Made by a program: the position numbers and the translations under genes. Below, piece after piece: positions 35,854 to 43,793 of a DNA stretch of 64,000 nt. The notes beneath the pieces are model-generated. The model saw only the letters and a program-made list of their open reading frames with translations. It searched no databases and was not told where the DNA came from. Every line of letters starts with the position of its first letter. Position 1 is the stretch's first letter. This stretch comes from Simiduia curdlanivorans (GTDB lineage: Bacteria > Pseudomonadota > Gammaproteobacteria > Pseudomonadales > Cellvibrionaceae), in contig NZ_JAUFQG010000004.1 in the NCBI RefSeq assembly GCF_030409605.1, forward strand, positions 930,001 to 994,000, read 5' to 3'.

Positions 35854-36134
35854 AAACATTACTAGCCTTGGCCTGTTTGATGGGCATGAGTGCATTTAGC
35901 TTTGGTCAAGACGTCACCTTAGGCACAACGGTGACCGGCAACCAAGAGCAACCCAAAGTTCTCTATATAATTCCGTGGCAAAACGCGGAGAGAAGTGGCG
36001 CATTAGAGGGCACGATGAACTCGGCGCTTTCAGATGTATTTCTATTGGTAGATCGGAATGAGCTAAAACGTGAAATTCACGTGATAGAAACGTTACTACC
36101 AGATACTAAAAGTCCAACTATTGTTGACAACTAA
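35850..36134 (+). CDS. Small exported protein of unknown family
   Basis: 94 residues with a signal peptide (MKTLLALACLMGMSAFSFG, cut about residue 19) and a mature part of about 75 residues. Its centre KVLYIIPWQNAERSGALEG and the end VIETLLPDTKSP are not a family I know. ATGA overlap with the preceding TPR lipoprotein gene and 23 bases to the ExbB gene place it firmly in the operon. It may be a small periplasmic partner of the motor or of the TPR scaffold. Confidence 0.6.
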   Translation: MKTLLALACLMGMSAFSFGQDVTLGTTVTGNQEQPKVLYIIPWQNAERSGALEGTMNSALSDVFLLVDRNELKREIHVIETLLPDTKSPTIVDN

Positions 36135-36157
36135 ACCCCAGCACTGAGGAACCTTCT

Positions 36158-36826
36158 ATGGATTTCATCAACACCATTCTTCGATTTTTTCAGGATGGCG
36201 GCACATTTATGTACCCCATTTCCCTCGTCCTCGTGATCGGGCTTGCCATCGCCATTGAGCGCTGGGTGTTTCTAACTCACGCAAAAATCAGCAATAGACG
36301 CGCATTCGATCGTATTTTGCCGCTCTTAGCAAAAGGCGAGTACAAGAAGGTTGTCTCCATGGGCAACACCGAAGATGCACCCGTTGCCCGCATGGTAGCT
36401 TCTGGTGTTGCGCGCATGGCTGAATCACAGCGCCGCGACGACATCGAGCTGGCCATGGAGGAAGGTGTAATGGAAGCCGTGCCGCGCTTGGAAAAGCGCA
36501 CGCCCTACCTAGCAACTTTGGCTAACATCGCCACCTTGTTAGGTCTGCTGGGTACCATTATTGGTTTGATTGCGGCCTTCACCGCGGTAGCCAACGCAGA
36601 TCCAACGGAAAAAGCCTCGCTGCTGTCGCAAAGTATTTCGGTTGCGATGAACACCACGGCTTTCGGTTTGATTGCTGCAATTCCTTTGTTGCTATTGCAC
36701 GCCATGCTGCAAACCAAAACCACTGAGATTGTTGATAGTCTCGAAATGGCTGGTGTTAAGTGTTTAAACATCATGGCAAGTGCCCGTGCTGTGGTAACCA
36801 AAACGCGCACGCAAGACCCAAGTTAA
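36158..36826 (+). CDS. MotA/TolQ/ExbB-family proton channel subunit (AglR-like)
   Basis: 222 residues, three membrane helices: near residues 17-37 (MYPISLVLVIGLAIAIERWVF), 118-145 (YLATLANIATLLGLLGTIIGLIAAF) and 165-190 (VAMNTTAFGLIAAIPLLLLHAML). The second and third carry the channel signature of the family with TTAFGL. With two ExbD proteins downstream it makes a proton-motive-force motor of the AglRQS type. GAGGAACC precedes the ATG. Confidence 0.88.
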   Translation: MDFINTILRFFQDGGTFMYPISLVLVIGLAIAIERWVFLTHAKISNRRAFDRILPLLAKGEYKKVVSMGNTEDAPVARMVASGVARMAESQRRDDIELAMEEGVMEAVPRLEKRTPYLATLANIATLLGLLGTIIGLIAAFTAVANADPTEKASLLSQSISVAMNTTAFGLIAAIPLLLLHAMLQTKTTEIVDSLEMAGVKCLNIMASARAVVTKTRTQDPS

Positions 36827-36923
36827 TAACAGCAACGTTGGCGTTATTGCCAATCATTAGCGCTGCCTAAAAACAGCAGCACATTGAAAAACGTTACTGA
36901 CTATTCTCACAAAGGTTTAACGC

Positions 36924-37478
36924 ATGTTGAGATCCAAACATAAACACAAGCCAGAGGCCGAGCTCGACATTACGTCGTTCATGAACCTCATGATCGTGCT
37001 CGTGCCGGTTTTGTTGCTCTCAATGGTGTTCGCTCATATTACCGTGTTGGATTTAAAGTTACCTGATTTGGCGGCAGACCCAGCGTCTAGCCCAGATACG
37101 CCCGATCAGTATTCATTGGAAGTGGTTATCTACCCCGAAGGGTTTGTGATAAACCAGCCGGCGGGTCGCCGTTTAAGAAGCATCCCGGCTACCGATGAAG
37201 GTCAAGACTATAAAAATCTATCCGTGACCCTTCAGGCCATCAAACAGCGCCTCGAAGAGATTGGTAATGAAAAGCGAGACATCGTTGTGCTGTCGCAAAA
37301 AGATACAGATTATCAAACTCTCGTATCTGTCATGGACACAGTTCGATCGTTTAAAGCGGTGGTCGCCGCCAATGAAGTGGATGCATCATTATTTCCCGAT
37401 GTTTCACTGGGTGATGCGCCGGTAAATATTAATTTTGATGCAACGCCCGTTGCCGAAGCCGGAGGTGTTACACCATGA
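36924..37478 (+). CDS. ExbD/TolR-family motor protein (first of two)
   Basis: 184 residues: a short basic N-terminus, one membrane helix with the essential Asp15 in ELDITSFMNLMIVLVPVLLL, and a periplasmic domain of about 135 residues (SLEVVIYPEGFVI, DIVVLSQKDTDYQTLVSVMD). A 97-base gap with a small hairpin (TTGGC/GCCAA) separates it from the ExbB gene. It overlaps the second ExbD gene by four bases. Confidence 0.88.
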   Translation: MLRSKHKHKPEAELDITSFMNLMIVLVPVLLLSMVFAHITVLDLKLPDLAADPASSPDTPDQYSLEVVIYPEGFVINQPAGRRLRSIPATDEGQDYKNLSVTLQAIKQRLEEIGNEKRDIVVLSQKDTDYQTLVSVMDTVRSFKAVVAANEVDASLFPDVSLGDAPVNINFDATPVAEAGGVTP

Positions 37479-37990
37479 AACAATCACTCCGCGCTAAACG
37501 CATGGCCGCGCACCATAAGCGTCAGAAACAAGGTTCAAAACTTAACCTCGTTTCACTGATGGATATTTTCACGATTTTAGTTTTCTTCCTGCTGGTGAAT
37601 TCGTCGGATGTAGAAGTTTTGCAAACCGATAAATCTATCGTGCTGCCAACCTCTAGTTCTGAGCAAATGCCCGATACGACGTTAGTGGTTCGGATCAATG
37701 CCAATGACCTCATTGTTGGCGGCAGAGCTGTGGCGCGAGTAGACGAAGTTATTGCAGCCAAAGGCCTCGATATAGAAGCGCTCGCGTTAGAACTAAAATA
37801 CTTAAGTGCAAAGGCTCGTCCGCTAACACCGGAAGAGCAAGTGAAAGGTCGCGCTGTCACCATTATGGGTGATAAAGCCATACCTTATACCTTGCTTAAA
37901 AAAGTGATGGCAACCTGCGCTCAAAACGAATACCGCAATATTTCTTTGGCTGTGTCTAAAGCCGAAGAAAAAGCGGCTAGCGAAACTTGA
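37475..37990 (+). CDS. ExbD/TolR-family motor protein (second of two)
   Basis: 171 residues. A basic N-terminus (KRMAAHHKRQKQGSK) is followed by the membrane helix with Asp30 in LMDIFTILVFFLLVNSS, then a periplasmic domain ending NISLAVSKAEEKAASET. Having two distinct ExbD proteins matches AglQ and AglS of Myxococcus, where both are needed for the motor. Confidence 0.88.
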   Translation: MKQSLRAKRMAAHHKRQKQGSKLNLVSLMDIFTILVFFLLVNSSDVEVLQTDKSIVLPTSSSEQMPDTTLVVRINANDLIVGGRAVARVDEVIAAKGLDIEALALELKYLSAKARPLTPEEQVKGRAVTIMGDKAIPYTLLKKVMATCAQNEYRNISLAVSKAEEKAASET

Positions 37991-38000
37991 GGCGGGGACT

Positions 38001-38957
38001 ATGCAAAAATCATTTATAGGAATTCCGCCAAGTCTACTTCTGCCATGGAGCTCGCTAGAGCACGACAACGAAGTTTACATCAAGATTCTACGCATACTTT
38101 TGGTGGTCTTGCTGTTGCTCAGTATTGTTGTGCCCCTGATTAACGTGCCAGAAATTGACCGTGAAAAGGCAGAGGCGCTACCGCCCACCTTAGCCAAAAT
38201 TATTTTGGAAAAGCAGGCGTTGCCGCCACCGCCACCGCCTAAGCCAAAGGAGCCGGAAAAGCCTAAGGAAGAGCCTAAGCCCGAGAAAAAGCCTAAGGAG
38301 CCTGAGAAGCCCAAGGAAAAGCCCAAGGAAGTTGAGCCGCCAAAACCCGATGTAGCTAAAGCGCGGGAAAAAGCCGCTGTATCTGGCTTGTTGCAGTTCC
38401 AAGATGACTTAATGGATATGCGCGAAGCCTTGGATGCTTCAGACATCGCCAGCGCTAACATTACTCGCGGTGCAGCCGAAGCTGAGAAAATGGATAGATC
38501 CATGATTACCAGCGGCGCCAAGTCTACCTCTGGTGGTATTAGTAGCGCGGCAGTGAGTCGGGAAACGGGCGGTGTTGCATTAGGCGGGCGCGAAACTACC
38601 AAGGTAGATTCCAAGCTAGCCGCCGGCGGCACGGAAGTTAAGGCGAGCAAAACCAACCGCGATGTATCCGGTCGCAGCGAGGAAGAGATTCGCCGCGTGA
38701 TGGATAAAAACAAAGCGGCAATTTTTGCGATCTACAACCGTGCGCTACGTCAAAACCCAACCCTTCAGGGTAAAGTTGTGGTGAAAATGGTGATTGAACC
38801 CAATGGCTCCGTGTCGGCGGCGTCTATTGTGTCCAGTGATCTGAATGATCCCGATTTAGAAGGAAAGATACTTTCGCGTTTGAAGTTAATCCGCTTTGCC
38901 GCGGACAACGTTACGCAAACGTCGTTAAACTACTCTTTCGATTTCTTACCCTACTAA
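38001..38957 (+). CDS. TonB-like protein with AgmX/PglI C-terminal domain
   Basis: 318 residues. One membrane helix (about 29-49), a Pro/Lys/Glu-rich arm (about 74-118, repeats of KPKEPEKP) long enough to span periplasm, a Gly/Ser/Ala-rich middle, and a C-terminal domain (SEEEIRRVMDKNKAAIFAIYNR, GKVVVKMVIEPNGSVSAASIV) of the AgmX/PglI type. This is the part that would carry motor force to the outer envelope, as TonB or GltG/GltJ do. GAGGCGGGG precedes the ATG. A strong terminator follows seven bases after the stop. Confidence 0.85.
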   Translation: MQKSFIGIPPSLLLPWSSLEHDNEVYIKILRILLVVLLLLSIVVPLINVPEIDREKAEALPPTLAKIILEKQALPPPPPPKPKEPEKPKEEPKPEKKPKEPEKPKEKPKEVEPPKPDVAKAREKAAVSGLLQFQDDLMDMREALDASDIASANITRGAAEAEKMDRSMITSGAKSTSGGISSAAVSRETGGVALGGRETTKVDSKLAAGGTEVKASKTNRDVSGRSEEEIRRVMDKNKAAIFAIYNRALRQNPTLQGKVVVKMVIEPNGSVSAASIVSSDLNDPDLEGKILSRLKLIRFAADNVTQTSLNYSFDFLPY

Positions 38958-38964
38958 GAAAACA

Positions 38965-38992
38965 GCCGCCAGCCTAAGTGCTGGCGGCTTTT
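38965..38992 (+). terminator. intrinsic terminator after the Agl-like motor cluster
   Basis: GCCGCCAGC-CTAAGT-GCTGGCGGC, a perfect nine-pair stem followed by TTTT, eight bases after the stop of the TonB-like gene. Confidence 0.88.
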
Positions 38993-39198
38993 GTCCTGCT
39001 CACAGCCAAATATTTTCTTGCGCAATTGATTCCAAGGTGGGTGTGATTACCCAAGCTGAATCTGCGACATAAGTATCGTTTTATATAAATAAGTCGAGCG
39101 GCTGGAAATACTGTCATCCAAGTCATTGCTGCCATTGGGAATTGTGCGTCCATGCGGTTAATATGGGCATCAATGGATTGACGATTAGGCGAATAAGA

Positions 39199-41328
39199 AT
39201 GAAGCAGACGCATCATCGCTCATGCCATTTGTGCGAAGCTATTTGTGGGTTAGTGATAGAAACTAGCGGCGAGCAAATTGTTTCAATCAAAGGCGACAAG
39301 GACGATGTCTTTAGTAAAGGTTACATTTGCCCTAAGGCTGTGGCGCTACAAGATATTCACACAGACCCAGACCGGGTTACCGAGCCGATGCGCAAAACTG
39401 CGGCGGGCTGGCAGCCCATCAGTTGGACCGAGGCGATTCAGCTTGCCGCTGAAAAGTTATGCCAGGTGCAATCGAGCTTTGGCGACGATGCGGTGGGCAT
39501 TTATGCTGGCAACCCGTCCATTCACTCCTACGGCATTTGGCTCTATTCCGGCCACACCACGCGCGCGTTAAAAACCAAGAATCGCTACTCTGCCACCTCA
39601 GTCGACCAGCTGCCGCACCATGTGGTGGCGCTATTGTCCTTCGGCCACTGGTTGCGCATTCCCGTGGTCGATATCGATCGCTGTCAATGGCTGCTGATGT
39701 TGGGGGCTAATCCTCTTGCCTCAAACGGTAGCGTGATGACGGCGCCCGATATGCCTAATCGCCTGAAACGCCTAAAGGCGCGGGGGGGGAAGTTAGTGGT
39801 GGTAGATCCGCGGCGCACCGAAACGGCGAAAATAGCCGATCAATATTTAGCGATGCCACCGGGCAAAGACGTCTATTTACTCCTAGCAATGCTGCAGCAC
39901 TTGCTGGCTCAGGGCTGGCAAAAGCTCGGTCGATTCGAGGGCTTAGTCGATGGCCTAGCGCAGGTAGCAGAGGCAGTAGCAGCCATCACGCCCGAGCTTG
40001 CCGAACAGCAAACCGGCATTAGTGCTCAGACCATTAAACAGTTAACCGCAGAGCTGGTGGCCGAGCCCAAAGCCGCTGTTTACGGGCGCATGGGTGTCTC
40101 CACCCAAGAGCACGGTAGCTTGTGCCAGTGGGCTATTCAGCTGTTAAATTTACTGACCGGGCATGTGGATGAAGTGGGCGGGCTAATGTTGAGTAACCCG
40201 GCCATTGATCCCGCGGGGCCCGGCTCTAACCCCCAGGGCTTCGATCGGCATCGCTCGCGCGTGCGCGGGCTGCCGGAATTTGCCGGTGAATACCCCAGCG
40301 CGACACTCGCGGAGGAAATACTGACACCGGGTGCAGGGCAGATCAAAGCGCTGTTGACCATCGCTGGCAACCCCGTGCTCTCGACGCCGAACGGCCGGCA
40401 GTTAGATCAGGCCTTGGGCCAGCTCGATTTTATGGTGGCAATAGATTTTTATATTAACGAAACCACCCGTCATGCGGATCTCATTTTGCCGCCGGTCTCG
40501 CCCTTAGAGCGGGGCCATTACGATTATATTTTTCATGCGCTGGGGGTTTATAACACCAGCCGTTTCTCCGCGCCTATTTTTGCTAAACCGGCCAAGGGTA
40601 AGCACGACTGGGAAATTTTTGTCGAGCTTGGCGATGCGATTCGCACCCTCAAGGGGCTGCCTTCGAAACCTACTATCAGCCCAGAACAAGCCTTAGACAT
40701 GATGCTGCAGCAAGGCGCGCATAAACTCGATTTAGCCACCTTGGAGCAACACCCCAGCGGTGTTGACTTAGGGCCACACCTGCCGCGTATGGCGGCTTTG
40801 TACAGCGAAGACAATCCGGTGCGCTTGGCTCCCGGACAGTTTATTCAAGCCGTGCGAGATTTGAAACTCGAGCTGCCAGACGATAACACCTTAACCTTGA
40901 TCGGCCGCCGACACATGCGCTCGAATAACTCCTGGATGCACAACTACCATCGCCTAGTGAAGGGCAAGCGCCGCGATCATTTGCTCATGCACCCCAGTGA
41001 CATGCAGGCACGTAATATTGCAGCAGAAGCCAAGGTGGTGATAAAAAGCCGCGTGGGTAGTGTTACGGCAATCGCGCAAGTGTGTGAAGAGCTATTACCC
41101 GGAGTGGTGAGCTTGCCCCATGGTTTTGGTCACAACAGGTTGGCCACTAAACTGCATATCGCCGAACAACATGCGGGTGTTAGCGCCAATGATTTAACGG
41201 ATGATCAGTATATTGATACTATCTCCGGTAACGCAGCTGTGAATGGCGTAAAAGTTGAGGTTTGCGCTGTTAAATCAGCGCCCAAGTCAAAAACACCTGA
41301 GCCATGCACAGTTGAGCTTTCCGATTAG
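39199..41328 (+). CDS. Molybdopterin-dependent oxidoreductase with one 4Fe-4S cluster
   Basis: 709 residues from the ATG at 39199; a longer frame upstream has no start context. Cys9, Cys12, Cys16 and Cys44 (CHLCEAIC, YICPKA) form the N-terminal 4Fe-4S site. Family landmarks are AGNPSIHSYG, LMLGANPLASNG, VVVDPRRTETAKIAD and the C-terminal cap domain with SLPHGFGHNR. No Tat signal, so it works in the cytoplasm, like assimilatory or formate-dehydrogenase-like enzymes. No electron-transfer subunit or cofactor gene is near, so the substrate is unknown. A hairpin terminator follows. Confidence 0.85.
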   Translation: MKQTHHRSCHLCEAICGLVIETSGEQIVSIKGDKDDVFSKGYICPKAVALQDIHTDPDRVTEPMRKTAAGWQPISWTEAIQLAAEKLCQVQSSFGDDAVGIYAGNPSIHSYGIWLYSGHTTRALKTKNRYSATSVDQLPHHVVALLSFGHWLRIPVVDIDRCQWLLMLGANPLASNGSVMTAPDMPNRLKRLKARGGKLVVVDPRRTETAKIADQYLAMPPGKDVYLLLAMLQHLLAQGWQKLGRFEGLVDGLAQVAEAVAAITPELAEQQTGISAQTIKQLTAELVAEPKAAVYGRMGVSTQEHGSLCQWAIQLLNLLTGHVDEVGGLMLSNPAIDPAGPGSNPQGFDRHRSRVRGLPEFAGEYPSATLAEEILTPGAGQIKALLTIAGNPVLSTPNGRQLDQALGQLDFMVAIDFYINETTRHADLILPPVSPLERGHYDYIFHALGVYNTSRFSAPIFAKPAKGKHDWEIFVELGDAIRTLKGLPSKPTISPEQALDMMLQQGAHKLDLATLEQHPSGVDLGPHLPRMAALYSEDNPVRLAPGQFIQAVRDLKLELPDDNTLTLIGRRHMRSNNSWMHNYHRLVKGKRRDHLLMHPSDMQARNIAAEAKVVIKSRVGSVTAIAQVCEELLPGVVSLPHGFGHNRLATKLHIAEQHAGVSANDLTDDQYIDTISGNAAVNGVKVEVCAVKSAPKSKTPEPCTVELSD

Positions 41329-41340
41329 CTAGCGGGCGTT

Positions 41341-41379
41341 TGATTCTCTCTGCTGTTAGATCAGGGAGAATCATTTATC
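41341..41379 (+). terminator. hairpin terminator after the molybdopterin enzyme gene
   Basis: A 12-pair stem (41341-41352 with 41362-41373, one G-U pair) followed by TTTATCT. The next gene starts 17 bases later, so it may act as an attenuator for that gene. Confidence 0.6.
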
Positions 41380-41395
41380 TGACTCACAAGGTGGC

Positions 41396-42001
41396 ATGGC
41401 TATGCCCAGTAAAAGAAACCTGTGTCAGGCGTGTCAGCTGCCGACGCCGGGCTGCATTTGTGCTACCGCAGATGTGATACCAAGTGCCCTGAAAATTTCT
41501 GTGTTACAACATCCTGACGAGCAGAGGCATCCAAAAAACACCTTGAGATTGGCGCAACTATGCCTGCCAAATTTGAGCGTATATGTGGGTGAAACGCCGG
41601 TAGACTTTGCCGTTATAGCGAAAAAATGCGCGGCACCTGAGGTTAAGCCCTGTGTCATTTTCCCAGCGCAAAGGAGCGATGCACTGGAAACTGTAGCTAG
41701 ACACCAGTTTAATCACCTGATCTTTATCGACGCGACCTGGCGCAAAGCCTTCAAGATTTGGAGCATTAATCACTGGCTGCAGGCCTTACCCTGCTATCAT
41801 TTTACTCAGGCGCCAGCGAGCCAGTACCACCTGCGTAAAACCACGCGCGCAAAGGGCCTATCGAGCCTTGAAGCGATAGCCTACGGCTTGAGCTTGATCG
41901 ACCCTGTGGATGTGGCGCCTTTGTACGCCACGCAACAGGCATGGATGGATCAAAAACGGGCGCTGATGCCCAAGGAAATTCAAAAGCGCTATGAACCTTG
42001 A
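41396..42001 (+). CDS. DTW-domain tRNA aminocarboxypropyltransferase (first copy)
   Basis: 201 residues. An N-terminal four-Cys site (CQACQLPTPGCIC) and the DxTW motif IDATWRKAFKIW identify the DTW family, which transfers the aminocarboxypropyl group of S-adenosylmethionine to a uridine of tRNA (acp3U, TapT in E. coli). Conserved LRKTTRAKGLSSLEAIAY follows. The upstream ATG at 41396 has GGTGG before it; ATG at 41402 is an alternative. It overlaps the GNAT gene by 11 bases. A second, distinct DTW gene lies near 55 kb. Confidence 0.82.
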   Translation: MAMPSKRNLCQACQLPTPGCICATADVIPSALKISVLQHPDEQRHPKNTLRLAQLCLPNLSVYVGETPVDFAVIAKKCAAPEVKPCVIFPAQRSDALETVARHQFNHLIFIDATWRKAFKIWSINHWLQALPCYHFTQAPASQYHLRKTTRAKGLSSLEAIAYGLSLIDPVDVAPLYATQQAWMDQKRALMPKEIQKRYEP

Positions 42002-42443
42002 GCAATTGAGTTTTGTGCGACGGCAGGGGCTCGATCTACCGCTCGCCAATCAATTCTATAAGCGCGTTGATAAGCGCCTTAAAGCCCGCGCCGATGAGAT
42101 TGTTTGGCAGGCCTATTTAGACGACGGACAGGCGATTGCGGCTTTGCGCTTGCGTACACTTGTGTCCGGCGAGCACCTAGTTACTGGCGTGTTGGTGGAC
42201 CCAGATTGGCGCTGTCGCGGCGTGGCACATGCACTATTGCAGGCGGCGCGAATCGATTTTAGTCGCAATTACACCTATCTTTTTTGCGAGCCTCAGTTGG
42301 CGCCTTTGTATACCAAGGTAGGTTTTGCACAGGTGCAAAAAAGTGACATGCCAGACCCGCTTATTGGTCGCTGGCAGGCCTATCAGCGCAAAACGCCCGA
42401 ACTGGTTGCCATGTGTTATCGATTGTCGGCGAGCCCGACCTGA
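41991..42443 (+). CDS. GNAT-family N-acetyltransferase
   Basis: 150 residues. The acetyl-CoA binding strand-loop VTGVLVDPDWRCRGVAHALL has the R/Q-x-x-G-x-A pattern (RCRGVA), followed by NYTYLFCEPQLAPLYTKVGF, the typical late GNAT strand and helix. The substrate is unknown. It overlaps the DTW gene by 11 bases, so they are translated together, possibly tRNA-related, which is inference. Confidence 0.75.
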   Translation: MNLEQLSFVRRQGLDLPLANQFYKRVDKRLKARADEIVWQAYLDDGQAIAALRLRTLVSGEHLVTGVLVDPDWRCRGVAHALLQAARIDFSRNYTYLFCEPQLAPLYTKVGFAQVQKSDMPDPLIGRWQAYQRKTPELVAMCYRLSASPT

Positions 42444-42517
42444 GTAAAGGGCTGGCATTGACGGCCAGGGAACTTGCTAAGGCTGCCGCCAAATTAAAAA
42501 AGCGAATGGAAACCCGA

Positions 42518-42543
42518 CTCAGAGGGGCGTGAACCCCTCTGAG
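42518..42543. terminator. hairpin between convergent genes
   Basis: CTCAGAGGGG-CGTGAA-CCCCTCTGAG, a perfect ten-pair stem between the GNAT gene and the convergent lipoprotein gene. No adjacent T run on the plus strand, so it may work mainly as a transcript 3' stabiliser or bidirectional stop. Confidence 0.5.
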
Positions 42544-42552
42544 GCCTAGCCA

Positions 42553-43215
42553 TTATTCTGCGGCTTGGGCATGGGTAATGTCGATTGCGACGGCATTTGT
42601 GACGCTGATCACAACCGCGTCACCAACAGCAGAGCGCTGCAAATTGTCTGGGTTATGCGCTGTAAACTCTTGCAGTTCACCTTCGGCATTTTTCAAAATA
42701 AACGTGTTTTCTTCAAGATTTATGGCTTCCACCATGAACACTTCTACATCGGTGCGCGTCATAGCGCCAGCGGGGGTTTCACCCTCTTCGGCGCGAGCGG
42801 CGGCGGCCAGCGTGGCGCCACCAGCTTCCAAGCCTTCGCCGTCAACGACTTCGATGCTAATGTTTTCAAAAAAGGTCAAGGTGATCAGATCGCCAACGGC
42901 AACTTGATCAAGGTTTCTCGCGGCGTCACCCACAGTAAACGCTCGCTCTTCACCGTTTTCCAGTTCGAGCACAACATCGCGACTAGCGTGATCGATTGAG
43001 ACAACGCGGGCGCTAACCTGAGCTTCTCTCGATTGCACGATGAATGGTTTTTCCTCTGCTACCTCAGGAGCTGGAGCTGGAGCTGGAGCAGCGGGCGCGA
43101 CCACTTCTGGTGTCGTTATAACCGGTTCTTCAGCGGACTTATCTTGATTGCAACCGACCAGCGCGAACAAGGCGAAAATAGCGGATATTCTAGTTAAACG
43201 TCCTAATGTATTCAT
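42553..43215 (-). CDS. Lipoprotein with two OB-like repeat segments
   Basis: 220 residues from the ATG at 43215. The lipobox ALVGC gives Cys near residue 22, followed by an Ala/Pro-rich linker. Two similar segments follow, roughly residues 75-115 (SARVVSIDHASRDVVLELENGEE, AVGDLITLTF) and 160-205 (MVEAINLEENTFILKNAEGE, AVGDAVVISVTNAVAI), each a small beta unit ending in VGD. This resembles DUF5666-like or OB-type repeats. Function unknown; no operon partner. Confidence 0.6.
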   Translation of the reverse strand: MNTLGRLTRISAIFALFALVGCNQDKSAEEPVITTPEVVAPAAPAPAPAPEVAEEKPFIVQSREAQVSARVVSIDHASRDVVLELENGEERAFTVGDAARNLDQVAVGDLITLTFFENISIEVVDGEGLEAGGATLAAAARAEEGETPAGAMTRTDVEVFMVEAINLEENTFILKNAEGELQEFTAHNPDNLQRSAVGDAVVISVTNAVAIDITHAQAAE

Positions 43216-43451
43216 AACAATGTCCTGTAACCTATACAATTATTTTTGTGGTTTGGGTGTACTAACGGTGTCCATTAAGCCATAAACATGGGTTAATAAC
43301 GATAGCGACCACTCGTTTTTGAGGCAAAGCAAACCCGCGCCAGACGCATTTAATCGCTATTGAGTTGCAGAGATACGACAGTGTTCGCAGAAATTGCAAA
43401 CACAGATGACGCAACCGAGAATATAAACGCTATCAAGGGTATTGAGTACCA

Positions 43452-43793
43452 ATGGCTATACTACTTTTCAAGCTTCACCATGTGCCCTACGAAGAGGCGG
43501 TGGAAGTGCGTCGAGTCTTGGATGACGCAGGCATTGAGTACTATGAAACCACGGCCGGTAATTGGGGGGTATCGCTAGCGGCCATTTGGTTGGCAGACGA
43601 ACGTGACCTTGCCAGGGCGAAACAGCTGCTGGCGGAATTTCAATCCGGGTGGTTGGCGCAGCATCAACAGGCCATCACCGAGCCCTTCGTTCAGCGTCTG
43701 CTGCGCCAACCATTCAAATCTATTTGCGCCCTAATTGCTGCGGCTGCAATTCTCTATCTATCCATCGCGCCTTTCACTGGCGCTTGGTCATGA
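43452..43793 (+). CDS. DUF6164-family protein
   Basis: 113 residues. The N-terminal part ILLFKLHHVPYEEAVEVRRVLDDAGIEYYETTAGNWG is the hallmark of the DUF6164 family, a small ferredoxin-like domain. One membrane helix lies at the C-terminus (SICALIAAAAILYLSIAPF). The 3' end overlaps the convergent DUF457 gene by 40 bases. The ribosome site is weak. Confidence 0.75.
   Translation: MAILLFKLHHVPYEEAVEVRRVLDDAGIEYYETTAGNWGVSLAAIWLADERDLARAKQLLAEFQSGWLAQHQQAITEPFVQRLLRQPFKSICALIAAAAILYLSIAPFTGAWS

Noticed and set aside
43360..43578. A 72-codon frame starting at 43360
   Set aside because: It runs out of frame through the start of the DUF6164 gene, whose protein family is recognisable, and has no domain of its own.
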